Below the pieces are notes generated by a model that was given only the letters and a program-made list of their open reading frames with translations, did no database searches and was not told the DNA's origin. From a virus: a stretch of 20,414 bases of DNA. Positions 1 through 7,130 of this stretch are shown piece after piece (the stretch's first letter is position 1; every line of letters starts with the position of its first letter). A program made the position numbers and the translations under genes. The stretch is taken from positions 1 to 20,414 of the IMG/VR virus record IMGVR_UViG_3300027985_000091, one strand, 5' to 3'.

Positions 1-345
1 AAAGGCCAGTGCGTAGATTTTGCTTTCTCGTGTTCAATATGCCCTTTATTTGATTTTGACTGCGGGGGGTGTGATACGGTATCAAAAAAACAATGCAAAG
101 CCCGCCTGCGCAAGCTCGATGAACTCGACGGATTCCCGCACCAGTCGAAGAGCGAGAAGATAAAAGAGCTTCAAACAGAACTCGCAAACCTCAACACCGA
201 TTTTGCAAACATGGCACAAAACTGCATGGATGCTGAAAAGCAAGTATTGGAACTGAAAGAAAACATCAAAACACTGGAGAGCAAAAGCTTGGCGCAATTA
301 AATGAAATTATCAAGCAAGTAATAATGCACGGGACAATACCTTGA
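1..345 (+). CDS. Cysteine-rich coiled-coil protein, 5' end cut off by the window
   Basis: Frame 1 is open from the first base to TGA at 343-345, giving 114 residues with no start inside the window, so the N-terminus is missing. The visible protein begins with six cysteines in about 30 residues, including two CxxC pairs (CSIC at 11-14, CGGC at 21-24) plus Cys4 and Cys32. That spacing suits binding of a metal, probably zinc. From about residue 33 to 105 the sequence is charged and heptad-like, rich in Lys, Glu, Leu and Gln, and probably a coiled coil. The gene lies directly upstream of the small terminase, where phages often carry regulators or HNH nucleases, but I see no HNH motif and do not recognise the family. 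The coding call is good; the function is unknown. Confidence 0.6.
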   Translation, partial: KGQCVDFAFSCSICPLFDFDCGGCDTVSKKQCKARLRKLDELDGFPHQSKSEKIKELQTELANLNTDFANMAQNCMDAEKQVLELKENIKTLESKSLAQLNEIIKQVIMHGTIP

Positions 346-370
346 TAAAATCAAAGAATAGCTGTACACT
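342..370 (+). promoter_or_regulatory. Candidate sigma70-type promoter for the packaging operon
   Basis: TTGATA (342-347), a 17-base spacer and TACACT (365-370) match the -35/-10 consensus at 5 and 4 of 6 positions. The -35 overlaps the TGA stop of the upstream gene. Predicted transcription start is near base 377, the A of the small-terminase ATG, and no Shine-Dalgarno sequence precedes that ATG. Inference from pattern only. Confidence 0.4.
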
Positions 371-376
371 GATTAA

Positions 377-847
377 ATGAGCGAGAAACGAGGAAGAGGA
401 AAGCCAAGAATCAACGAAACTGATGAAATACTTTCCGAGAAGATAGAGCAGTATTTCAAAGATCATGAGCCGAAACCGGTTATGATACAAACCATTGACG
501 AAGATGGTGAAGAAGTTGAGACTGTGGCAACTGACAAATACGGCAAGCCTATTTTCATCGAAGACCCGCCAACTGTAGCTGGGCTTGCTTATTATTTGGG
601 GTACGAATCACGCCAAAGCATGTACGATCTTAGGCAGAGAAAAGATAATTATTCTTACCTCATAAAAAGAGCCATACTTAAAATCGAGTCAAATCATGAG
701 AAAAACCTATCTGTCAAGGACAAACCGACAGGAAGTATATTCTTTTTGAAAAATCACAACTGGGCAGACAATCAGAAGATCGAGATATCCGAAACAACAG
801 ACAAGGATAAATCACTCATTGAAATGTTGCTTGGTGATCCAGAATAA
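377..847 (+). CDS. terS: Terminase small subunit (DNA-packaging protein, gp3-like)
   Basis: 156 residues. Small terminases bind the packaging site on concatemeric phage DNA and load the large subunit onto it. A basic N-terminus (KRGRGKPR, residues 4-11) is followed by an acidic stretch at about 40-50. A helix-turn-helix-like region lies at about 64-90 (PPTVAGLAYYLGY then a basic helix), and the segment IFFLKNHNW near 121-129 is characteristic of this family. Length is normal. The stop codon overlaps the start of the large subunit by one base (TAATG), the usual arrangement for the pair. The ATG at 377 has no visible Shine-Dalgarno site but sits six bases downstream of a promoter-like -10. The position directly before a clear large terminase supports the call. 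Confidence 0.85.
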   Translation: MSEKRGRGKPRINETDEILSEKIEQYFKDHEPKPVMIQTIDEDGEEVETVATDKYGKPIFIEDPPTVAGLAYYLGYESRQSMYDLRQRKDNYSYLIKRAILKIESNHEKNLSVKDKPTGSIFFLKNHNWADNQKIEISETTDKDKSLIEMLLGDPE

Positions 848-2103
848 TGACGGTCTACCCGGTCAACAAAAAATCACGAGAAGCAATCAAACAAAACGGA
901 TTCCTTACAGTCTATGAGGGTGCTGTTCGTTCTGCAAAGACCGTCACCTCTTTAATCCAGTGGTATCGATACATAATCAACTCTCCTGAAAATGTGTTTC
1001 TTATGTCAGGTAATACTCTCGGATCAATCTCACGAAACTGTATCAATGGTGACTTTGGATTCATAGCTATTACTGGCGGTAAAGCTGTCCCGAAGACAGA
1101 CACGGACGGATCAAAGTATCTCTTGCTCGGTGCGAAAAAGATTTACTACTGCGGAGCTGATAACCATGCATCCTTTAAAAAAATACGCGGTATGACAATC
1201 GGCGGATGGTACGCTGACGAAATCCAGCTGCATGACAAATCATTCATAGAGACGGCATTTGCAAGATCGTTCGCATCAAGTGACCGGGTTAACATATGGA
1301 CGCTGAATCCTGACATCCCTACTCACTGGATATACAAAGAATACATTGATAAATACCTGGAAGAAAATGTGCCTGGGTATCGCTGGTTTCACTTCACTCT
1401 TGACGATAATCCGAAACTGACAGAAGAGAGGAAAAATGAGATTGCAAGCCAGTTCACCGGTGTATTCTACAAGCGGTATGTTCTCGGTCTCCGTGTTCGT
1501 GGATCGGGCGGCTGTTACACGTCATTCGTCAACAACAAGCCCGGAGAGGAAGGGAACATCATTGACAAGATACCCGCGGGTATTTTCCGCGTTACTGTTG
1601 GCGTAGACTTCGGCGGGAATAAATCGGCTACAGCATTCGTCGCTACTGGCTGGTATGTCGAAAACAAGGAACTGAAGATTATTACACTGGATGAGCTTTA
1701 CGACACGGAGAATAAGAACCCGGAAACGCTGTTCAATAACTGGAAGCGGTTTGTCAAGAAAATAGGTGAAATGTATACAATCGAAATGGCATACGTGGAC
1801 AGCGCGGAACAATTGCTCAAGAAGGGCATGAACGAACTTAACACCGGTATCCGGTGCATGGATGCAATGAAACGTGCTGTTATAGACAGAATCCGTTTAG
1901 CTGATGTATTATTTGCTCAAAGACGGAAAAGCATCATGAGGCATTGCAAGCACTTGATCGATGCATACGAAAACGCACAATGGGATGAGAAAAGCAACAA
2001 TGAATCCCGGCTTGACAACGGGTCGACAAACGTTGATAGCTTGGATGCAGACGAATATTCAACCGAAAGAGATATGAGCATGCTCATTAGGGGGGCAACA
2101 TGA
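847..2103 (+). CDS. terL: Terminase large subunit (packaging ATPase and nuclease)
   Basis: 418 residues, a normal length for the PBSX/Terminase_3-type large subunit. It pumps DNA into the prohead using ATP and cuts the concatemer. The Walker A-like loop is EGAVRSAKT (24-32), in which Ala30 replaces the more common Gly before Lys31. The Walker B region is GGWYADEI (119-126), with Asp124 and Glu125 as probable metal-binding and catalytic residues. The C-terminal nuclease domain starts near 249 with VGVDFGG (Asp254), followed by AYVDSAEQ (Asp318), as expected for an RNase H-like fold. It is translationally coupled at both ends: one base of overlap with the small subunit and four bases (ATGA) with the portal gene. 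Confidence 0.95.
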   Translation: MTVYPVNKKSREAIKQNGFLTVYEGAVRSAKTVTSLIQWYRYIINSPENVFLMSGNTLGSISRNCINGDFGFIAITGGKAVPKTDTDGSKYLLLGAKKIYYCGADNHASFKKIRGMTIGGWYADEIQLHDKSFIETAFARSFASSDRVNIWTLNPDIPTHWIYKEYIDKYLEENVPGYRWFHFTLDDNPKLTEERKNEIASQFTGVFYKRYVLGLRVRGSGGCYTSFVNNKPGEEGNIIDKIPAGIFRVTVGVDFGGNKSATAFVATGWYVENKELKIITLDELYDTENKNPETLFNNWKRFVKKIGEMYTIEMAYVDSAEQLLKKGMNELNTGIRCMDAMKRAVIDRIRLADVLFAQRRKSIMRHCKHLIDAYENAQWDEKSNNESRLDNGSTNVDSLDADEYSTERDMSMLIRGAT

Positions 2104-3518
2104 TTGAATTATGGCAGAAGATAGCCGAGTTTTTCAAAGGTCTGATTTCAGGGAAAACGAGACTGCCTCCTGAAATAGAATCCAGTCAATACAATCTGCT
2201 TGAGTTTTACGACATATACCGGTGTAAAGCGCCGTGGTTAAAATACGATTACGTTACATCGGACGGCCAGAAAAGAACGCGCCGCCGGTTGACGCTGAAT
2301 CCTGCCAAGATCGCATGTTCGGAGCTTGCCGGGCTTGTGCTTGCCGAGGTTCCAGAGGTTCAAGCCGGTGACCTGGTGGAATCAGTACTCACCAATGAAA
2401 GGTTCTTTGACAACCTGAGAAAAGCGATTGAGTATCAAGCTGCATTCGGCGGCCAAGCTATCAAGGCATATGTCACCAGTGACAGGCGAATCAAGATTGA
2501 CTTTGTGAAAGCGCCAAACTTCATCCCGCTTGAATGGGACAATGCGCAGGTCATTGAGGGATCATTCATTGACCGCAGGAAGAAGAACGGGAAATCATAC
2601 ATTCGCGTTGAAACTCACCGAATAGCAGAAAATGGGAAGTACGAGGTTGAAAACAAAGCATTCGACGAACTGACAAAAAAGGAAGTGCTACTTTCCGTCA
2701 TTGCTGACTGGGCGAAAATTGAACCTATCATGCCGATTGATTCAACCGTTCCGATGTTTGTTTATATCACAAACCCGGAAGCAAACAACATTGATCCCGA
2801 ATCACCTTTGGGAATATCTCTTTTCGCCAATGCAATTGACACAATCCAGGCACTTGACCTTGCATTCGACGGTATGAAAACAGAGATACTCACCGGGCGG
2901 CAGCGTGTGGCAATTCCGGCTATCATGATGAGGAAATACAAAGACCCTGAAGATGGGAAAATGAAAACCGGTTTTGACCCTACCGATGAGGCATACATCA
3001 AGCTTGAGGGTGACGATGCAAGCAAGATGACACCGACAGACCTGAGCGGCCAACTTCGTATGGAGCAGTGGAGACTTGCAATCCAGACACTTCTTGATAT
3101 CTATGCTGTACAGATCGGATACAACGCCGGGTATTTCTCGTTTGATGGCACAAGCATGAAGACTGCAACGGAAGTCATAAGTGAGAACTCAAAGACCTTC
3201 AAGACAATGCAGGCATACCGGGAAAATATTGATTTTGGCCTGAAACAGCTTTTCAGAATGATCAATGAGCTTGGCCGGATATACCAGATACAGGGCTTCA
3301 CGGCTGACGAACCGAATATCATTTGGGACGATTCTGTCATAGACGACAGACAAAGCCGGTATAATTACTATTCGCAAATGGTCGGATCAAAGCTGATTGA
3401 CAGGATCACCGCGCTCATGAGAGTACACGGAATTGACGAAGAAGCTGCAATCGAAATGAACGAGAAGATCAAGAAGGAAACGCAAGTAGCCATAGACCAA
3501 TCAATATTCGGTGCTTGA
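2100..3518 (+). CDS. Portal protein (SPP1 gp6-like)
   Basis: 472 residues. The portal is the dodecameric ring at one head vertex through which DNA enters and leaves; it also docks the terminase and later the connectors. Length, position and sequence fit the SPP1 gp6/A118-type portal family: an N-terminal region with an aromatic YDIYR segment near 36-40, the NPAKIACSELAGLVLAE helix at about 71-87, and a C-terminal region with IGYNAGYFSFDG near 338-349 and mainly helical sequence after it. The start overlaps the terL stop by four bases (ATGA). The TGA stop is followed closely by promoter-like sequence and the next gene at 3549. No truncation is seen. Confidence 0.9.
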   Translation: MIELWQKIAEFFKGLISGKTRLPPEIESSQYNLLEFYDIYRCKAPWLKYDYVTSDGQKRTRRRLTLNPAKIACSELAGLVLAEVPEVQAGDLVESVLTNERFFDNLRKAIEYQAAFGGQAIKAYVTSDRRIKIDFVKAPNFIPLEWDNAQVIEGSFIDRRKKNGKSYIRVETHRIAENGKYEVENKAFDELTKKEVLLSVIADWAKIEPIMPIDSTVPMFVYITNPEANNIDPESPLGISLFANAIDTIQALDLAFDGMKTEILTGRQRVAIPAIMMRKYKDPEDGKMKTGFDPTDEAYIKLEGDDASKMTPTDLSGQLRMEQWRLAIQTLLDIYAVQIGYNAGYFSFDGTSMKTATEVISENSKTFKTMQAYRENIDFGLKQLFRMINELGRIYQIQGFTADEPNIIWDDSVIDDRQSRYNYYSQMVGSKLIDRITALMRVHGIDEEAAIEMNEKIKKETQVAIDQSIFGA

Positions 3519-3543
3519 CGATTAAAAATTATAATGATAAAAT
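3515..3543 (+). promoter_or_regulatory. Candidate sigma70-type promoter after the portal gene
   Basis: TTGACG (3515-3520), exactly 17 bases, then TAAAAT (3538-3543): 5 of 6 matches in each box. The -35 contains the portal TGA stop. Predicted transcription start is around 3550, on the ATG of the next open frame. It is the strongest promoter match I noticed in the window. Inference from pattern only. Confidence 0.45.
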
Positions 3544-3548
3544 AAATC

Positions 3549-3767
3549 ATGTTGACCAGAATAAAGCAGGTTGATAATTTCATTGACCTGCTTGAAAAAT
3601 CGAGAGAAGATTTTAAACCGGAATACCGGAGCTTTATTGACTGGTTGACAAAAGGTGGCAATAGTGATCATACACGAAAAGGGATGGAAAGCGGAACGGG
3701 ACAGGAAAGCGGCGTTGACTCAATACGACGCGCTGACAAAGTATTTCAAGATCAAACGGCTGACTGA
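3549..3767 (+). CDS. Small hypothetical protein, overlapping the next gene out of frame
   Basis: 72 residues from an ATG with no Shine-Dalgarno site (upstream sequence is an A/T run). Residues 1-36 look like genuine protein: amphipathic, with a VDNFIDLLEKS helix and an RSFIDWLTK motif. After about residue 36 the frame overlaps the next gene by about 100 bases and turns into Gly/Ser/Gln-rich sequence that looks like a shadow of that gene. Either this is a short protein with a run-on tail, or it is the N-terminal part of a protein joined to the downstream frame by a +1 frameshift, programmed or mutational. I do not recognise the family. It sits between the portal and minor capsid genes. Confidence 0.45.
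   Translation: MLTRIKQVDNFIDLLEKSREDFKPEYRSFIDWLTKGGNSDHTRKGMESGTGQESGVDSIRRADKVFQDQTAD
3651..3658 (+). promoter_or_regulatory. Shine-Dalgarno site that decides a GTG start
   Basis: AAAGGTGG ends five bases before the GTG at 3664. The same octamer precedes the ribbon-helix-helix gene on the - strand, six bases before its ATG. This favours GTG 3664 over the alternative GTG at 3655, which lies inside the site itself. Confidence 0.5.
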
Positions 3768-4089
3768 TGTTGAAATAGCCGAACTGTCAAACAAGAAGCT
3801 GTACAAGATTTGCGAGGATATGTACAACCGTCAGTCACGCCGAAGCCAGATCAAATATGCTGAACACATCGGAAGCTATCGTGAGAAGCCGAAGGCGTTC
3901 AAGTGGTTCTTCCGTGATTACATGAAACTGAAAGCGCCTGGAAACATTTTCAGCATTCTTTTTATTGCGGTCCAGCTTCCGTTCAGATACCCGGGATTTG
4001 TCAAAAGGTTCGATGCTGCAACAAAAAAGAAGCAGGAAGAAACAGAGAAGAAGATCGTCACTTTCCCGGAGACTGACAAAATCCAATGA
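3664..4089 (+). CDS. Basic hypothetical protein between portal and minor capsid genes
   Basis: 141 residues when started at GTG 3664, chosen because AAAGGTGG stands at ideal spacing before it; a GTG at 3655 would add three residues. The protein is strongly basic, with many Lys and Arg residues. It is helical at the start (EKGWKAERDRKAAL), has a KLYKICEDMYNRQSRRSQ region in the middle, a hydrophobic patch NIFSILFIAVQLPF near 97-110 that could be a buried helix or a weak membrane segment, and a Lys/Glu-rich C-terminus. It overlaps the previous frame by 104 bases and the minor capsid gene by four (ATGA), so it is coupled to head morphogenesis. Family not recognised. If the upstream frame is joined by a frameshift, this would be the C-terminal part of a roughly 178-residue protein. 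Confidence 0.65.
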   Translation: MIIHEKGWKAERDRKAALTQYDALTKYFKIKRLTDVEIAELSNKKLYKICEDMYNRQSRRSQIKYAEHIGSYREKPKAFKWFFRDYMKLKAPGNIFSILFIAVQLPFRYPGFVKRFDAATKKKQEETEKKIVTFPETDKIQ

Positions 4090-5153
4090 CACCGCAAGAG
4101 CTTCTATATGCAGCAGAAACCGAAATACTCTTGAAAATAGCCTCAGAGCTATCAAAAGTGAAAATCGGTTCCGCTGACTGGAAGCTTGATAGACTCAAAA
4201 GACTGGGATACATAAACCAATACGCGCTTAACCTTATCAGCCGATACCGTGACAAAATCATTTTTGCAACAGACGATACAGTCAACCAAGCAATAATTGA
4301 GGAAGCTGTCAGGATCGACGATTCAGTTATCCGCGCACTTGGAGCAATTCCGAAAGATGCAAGCATAGCCGAGCCAATAAAAGACGAAGCTATGAAACTT
4401 ACTTTTGACACATGGCAACGGTCTGCAAAAAATGACATGAATATTACAATGTCATACCTTGCGCAGGCTTCCGGGAAAGTCTATTCGGATACCGTTTCCC
4501 GCGTGACGGCTGAAGTTCTATCTGGTGCGGAAACACCACAAAACGCGCTTGCTATAGCTTGCAGGGAATGGGCGAACCGCGGCATTCCGCTTCTCATTGA
4601 CTCTTCTGGCCGGCAGTGGATGACCGAAACATATGTGAATACTGTTATCCGGTCGAACGTCAGAAGGGCAACAACGGAAACAATGTTCGTCAGAATGAAT
4701 CAATACGGTACTGATCTGATTGAAGTATCGACACATTCAGGATCAAGGCCGTTGTGTGAACCGTTCCAGGGGCACATCTATTCCAGAAGCGGAAAGTCAA
4801 ACAAGTATCCAAGTTTGGCATCCACCAGTTACGGCGAACCGGCTGGATTATTCGGTATAAATTGCGGGCATGTATCGTACCCATATTTTGATGGTATTTC
4901 CAAGCGACGTAATGAACCGACAGAAAACAAACGCGAAAATGATCGCATCTATAAAGAAAGCCAGAAGCAAAGACGGCTTGAAGTGGCAATCAGGAACCAA
5001 AAAAGGGAGGTGGCAATATTTGAGCAACTCGGAGATAAAGAGGCGTTGAAAGCTTCACAGGCCGTACTTGCTGACAGGGAAGAAGCAATGCACAGATTCA
5101 TTCAGGAAACAGGACGAACCCGGAGAACAAACCGGGAATTAATCTATAATTAA
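4086..5153 (+). CDS. Minor capsid protein (Phage_min_cap2, MuF-like position)
   Basis: 355 residues. Proteins of this family sit by the portal in the mature head and are probably ejected or help assembly; they take the place of SPP1 gp7/MuF. The diagnostic part is about 217-280: the HSGSRPLCEPFQGHIYS segment, then GLFGINCGHVSYPY, which resembles the Cys/His-containing motif of the A118 minor capsid family. The N-terminal 200 residues are mainly helical. The C-terminus from about 280 is a highly charged helix rich in Arg, Glu, Lys and Gln. The start overlaps the preceding stop by four bases. Order (portal, small protein, this gene, scaffold, capsid) matches the family's usual context. Confidence 0.85.
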   Translation: MTPQELLYAAETEILLKIASELSKVKIGSADWKLDRLKRLGYINQYALNLISRYRDKIIFATDDTVNQAIIEEAVRIDDSVIRALGAIPKDASIAEPIKDEAMKLTFDTWQRSAKNDMNITMSYLAQASGKVYSDTVSRVTAEVLSGAETPQNALAIACREWANRGIPLLIDSSGRQWMTETYVNTVIRSNVRRATTETMFVRMNQYGTDLIEVSTHSGSRPLCEPFQGHIYSRSGKSNKYPSLASTSYGEPAGLFGINCGHVSYPYFDGISKRRNEPTENKRENDRIYKESQKQRRLEVAIRNQKREVAIFEQLGDKEALKASQAVLADREEAMHRFIQETGRTRRTNRELIYN

Positions 5154-5162
5154 GGGGAATGC

Positions 5163-5729
5163 ATGGCAGAAGAAGTTAAGACAGATGATACACAGACGCA
5201 GACTGGCACTCAGGATCAACAGCAGCAAACAGCAAAAGATGACCTGAAGTACACCGATAAACAGGTCAATGATATCGTTAAAGCCAGAAGTGACGAAAAG
5301 GTCAGTAAGCTATTGAAAGAACTTGGCCTTGAGAATGAAGGGACGCTCAAAGAGAAAATCCAGAAGCTCAAGGAATACGAGGATTCACAGAAGACAGAAA
5401 CCGAAAAGCTCACCGAAGCACAGAAGGAAGCTATCAAGAAAGCTGATGAGGCCAGAGCAGAAGCCGACGCAATGAGGGCAGAGAATGCCGCGCTCAAGTC
5501 AGGTGTTGATCCTGCTAAGGTTGACAAGTTCGTTAAAATTGCAATGTCATATGATGGTGCAACCGTTGCCGAAAAGGTGACAGCAGCACTTGCAGAGTTT
5601 CCAGAGTTTAAAAGCTCAACAGCTCCGGCTGGTGCATTCTCGACCGGATCGAAGTCCCAAACTTCGGGAACCAATGATGATATCGTTGCTCAAATGAGAA
5701 AAGGACTCGGAGTAACGAAAAAAGCTTGA
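5163..5729 (+). CDS. Capsid scaffold protein (DUF4355/Gp20-like)
   Basis: 188 residues. The scaffold guides capsid protein into a shell of the right size and then leaves. The N-terminus is Gln/Thr-rich and probably disordered (1-30). Residues about 33-112 form a long charged coiled coil (for example KLSKLLKEL-type and AQKEAIKKADEARAEADAMR heptads). A small C-terminal part follows, ending in DDIVAQMRKGLG, a probable capsid-binding helix. This layout, length and position immediately before the major capsid gene are typical of Gp20/DUF4355 scaffolds. AAGGGGA precedes the ATG at good spacing. The TGA stop is overlapped by a TTGACA promoter-like element. Confidence 0.85.
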   Translation: MAEEVKTDDTQTQTGTQDQQQQTAKDDLKYTDKQVNDIVKARSDEKVSKLLKELGLENEGTLKEKIQKLKEYEDSQKTETEKLTEAQKEAIKKADEARAEADAMRAENAALKSGVDPAKVDKFVKIAMSYDGATVAEKVTAALAEFPEFKSSTAPAGAFSTGSKSQTSGTNDDIVAQMRKGLGVTKKA

Positions 5730-5755
5730 CAAAATAATAAATCATGGTTTATGTT
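5726..5755 (+). promoter_or_regulatory. Candidate promoter before the capsid leader
   Basis: TTGACA (5726-5731, perfect -35), an 18-base spacer and TATGTT (5750-5755, 4 of 6). The -35 overlaps the scaffold TGA stop. Predicted start near 5762 would give a leader of about 145 bases before the capsid ATG, or a short RNA of about 125 bases if transcription stops at the T-run ending at 5885. The A/T-rich stretch around AATAAATCATG resembles the one before 3549. Confidence 0.4.
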
Positions 5756-5760
5756 GTAAC

Positions 5761-5810
5761 TGTCCAGAAATGGAGTTGAGGATGTCGGTGTCCTGAAAAC
5801 CGAGTTGAGG
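5761..5810 (+). repeat. Two direct repeats of about 21 bases in the capsid leader
   Basis: The units lie at 5761-5781 and 5789-5810, starting 28 bases apart. Shared pattern: TGTCC, one variable base, GAAA, two or three variable bases, GAGTTGAGG. The second unit's AAAACCGAGTT also forms the left arm of the long hairpin that follows. Such tandem units could be binding sites for a regulator. They also remind me of the repeated end sequences of IS21-type elements, but no transposase gene is present. Confidence 0.65.
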
Positions 5811-5885
5811 TAACGGCCTAATCCGTGAATCTGTCCTTTATGGGCGGGTATCAATAAGGGCTATAACCGGAAACTCGGTTTTTTT
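5796..5885 (+). terminator. Long nested hairpin with T-run upstream of the capsid gene
   Basis: Three stacked helices can be read directly. Outer: AAAACCGAGTT (5796-5806) with AACTCGGTTTT (5872-5882), 11 perfect pairs. Middle: GGTAACGGCC (5809-5818) with GGGCTATAACC (5858-5868), about eight pairs with mismatches. Inner: TGAATCTGTCC (5826-5836) with GGGCGGGTATCA (5842-5853), nearly complete with several G-U pairs and one bulge. Seven T's (5879-5885) follow the outer stem, as in an intrinsic terminator, yet the capsid ATG is only 23 bases further on. It may be an attenuator or conditional terminator, the 3' end of a small RNA starting near 5762, or a structured leader that tunes capsid synthesis. 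The rest of the 178-base gap holds no gene that I can support. Confidence 0.6.
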
Positions 5886-5907
5886 ATGCCCGAAGGAAAC
5901 ATGAACA

Positions 5908-7083
5908 ATGGCAAATACTATTGCTTATGCCAGCTTGTTCCAGCAGACTCTTGATGAGCAGATGCAGGAAATCCTCACTTCCCGATGGATGGAAGCGAAC
6001 GCAAGCCAGGTTATCTACAACGGCGGAAACACCGTCAAGATTCCCAAACTCACTACTACCGGCCTTGGTGACTATTCCAGGTCAACCTTCTTCCCTGCCG
6101 GTGCAATTACCCTTGAATATGAGACCCGCACATTCTCAATGGATCGTGGCACAGAGTTTGCCCTTGATTCAATGGATGTCGACGAATCAAACTTCGTATT
6201 GACAGCATCCCGCGTCATGGGTGATTTCCAGAAAAACCATGTTGCCCCCGAAGTTGACGCTTATCGGTATGAGCAGATTTTTAAGCAGGCAAACCAGAAG
6301 CTTAAAACCGAAGCTTATACACCAGCTGTAGGCACGGTTTACACTCAGTTGAAGAACAACATTGCCGCAGTTCAGAACATCATAGGTGAATCAGAGCAGC
6401 TTGTCATTGCAATGTCGTATACAGCAGCCAATCTGCTTTCACAGTCAACCGAGATTGAGCACGCCATTTCATTGACTGATTTCAACATGGGTGAGATCAA
6501 CACCAAGGTTGAAGCAATCGACGGCATCCCTATTTTCCGTGTTCCTGGTGCAAGGTTCAAAACAGCCTACACCTACAGCGCTACAAACGGGTTCGCCGCA
6601 TCTGCCGAGGCAATGGCCATTAACTGGGAAATCGTACCGATGTCACGTGTCATTGCAATTGTCAAGACAGACAAGCCGCGTATTTTCTCTCCTGAAGTAA
6701 ATCAGAGCGGCGATGCATGGCTGATGCAGTACCGGAAATACCACGACATATGGATGATGGACAATACTTTTGACGGCGTATGGGTATCTTATACCGCTAT
6801 TGCCGCAATTGCACTGACCGCAACCATTGCCGCTGGAACCGGAACAGGAAACACCAAGGCTACAGTAACCGTAGGCTCTGGAAACACCCTTGCGTACAGC
6901 ATTACCGATACCGCGCAGACCGCACTTCAGAACGCCATACCTACTGGTTTGACTGCGTATACCTCCGGCGCTGATATCGCAATCACTGCTGATAAGTATC
7001 TCAATCTGTACGAACTCGATGCAACTGGACATATCGTCAAGTTTGTATCTGTACAGGTAACATCCGGCGAGATTTCAGCGTAA
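5908..7083 (+). CDS. Major capsid protein with C-terminal add-on module
   Basis: 391 residues. This protein forms the icosahedral shell. Residues 1 to about 300 carry the HK97-like capsid part: MANTIAYASLFQQTLDEQM at the N-terminus, KIPKLTTTGLGDYSR near 48-62, EYETRTFSMDRGTEFALD near 72-89, and a segment ending INWEIVPMSRV at about 236-246 that resembles Firmicutes phage capsid proteins. Residues 302-391 are a separate, small, Gly/Thr/Ala-rich beta-type module that is also found at the end of the major tail protein of this phage (about 45 of 90 identical, no gaps). It probably sits on the outside of the head. AAGGA (5893-5897) is the likely ribosome site for ATG 5908; the nearer ATG at 5901 is out of frame. 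A terminator follows the stop. Confidence 0.88.
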   Translation: MANTIAYASLFQQTLDEQMQEILTSRWMEANASQVIYNGGNTVKIPKLTTTGLGDYSRSTFFPAGAITLEYETRTFSMDRGTEFALDSMDVDESNFVLTASRVMGDFQKNHVAPEVDAYRYEQIFKQANQKLKTEAYTPAVGTVYTQLKNNIAAVQNIIGESEQLVIAMSYTAANLLSQSTEIEHAISLTDFNMGEINTKVEAIDGIPIFRVPGARFKTAYTYSATNGFAASAEAMAINWEIVPMSRVIAIVKTDKPRIFSPEVNQSGDAWLMQYRKYHDIWMMDNTFDGVWVSYTAIAAIALTATIAAGTGTGNTKATVTVGSGNTLAYSITDTAQTALQNAIPTGLTAYTSGADIAITADKYLNLYELDATGHIVKFVSVQVTSGEISA

Positions 7084-7089
7084 TAACAC

Positions 7090-7118
7090 GGCGGCTTGAA
7101 ATATAGCCGCCAATTTTT
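7090..7118 (+). terminator. Intrinsic terminator after the capsid gene
   Basis: GGCGGCT (7090-7096) pairs perfectly with AGCCGCC (7105-7111) around an eight-base loop, followed by AATTTTT (7112-7118). It would lower transcription past the abundant capsid message while allowing read-through to the connector genes. Confidence 0.8.
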
Positions 7119-7130
7119 CAGGGGGTTGTG

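Noticed and set aside
5216-5674. 152-codon open frame on the - strand across the scaffold gene
   Set aside because: Low-complexity Ser/Ala/Phe-rich product, antisense to a well-supported scaffold gene; a shadow.
5744-5779. Short 11-codon leader peptide (MVYVVTVQKWS) before the capsid hairpin
   Set aside because: No Shine-Dalgarno site, it lies at or before the predicted transcription start, and shows no run of a regulatory amino acid.
5755-5885. Hammerhead or other known small ribozyme
   Set aside because: No CTGANGA plus GAAA core and no other ribozyme signature I could match; the fold is a nested hairpin.
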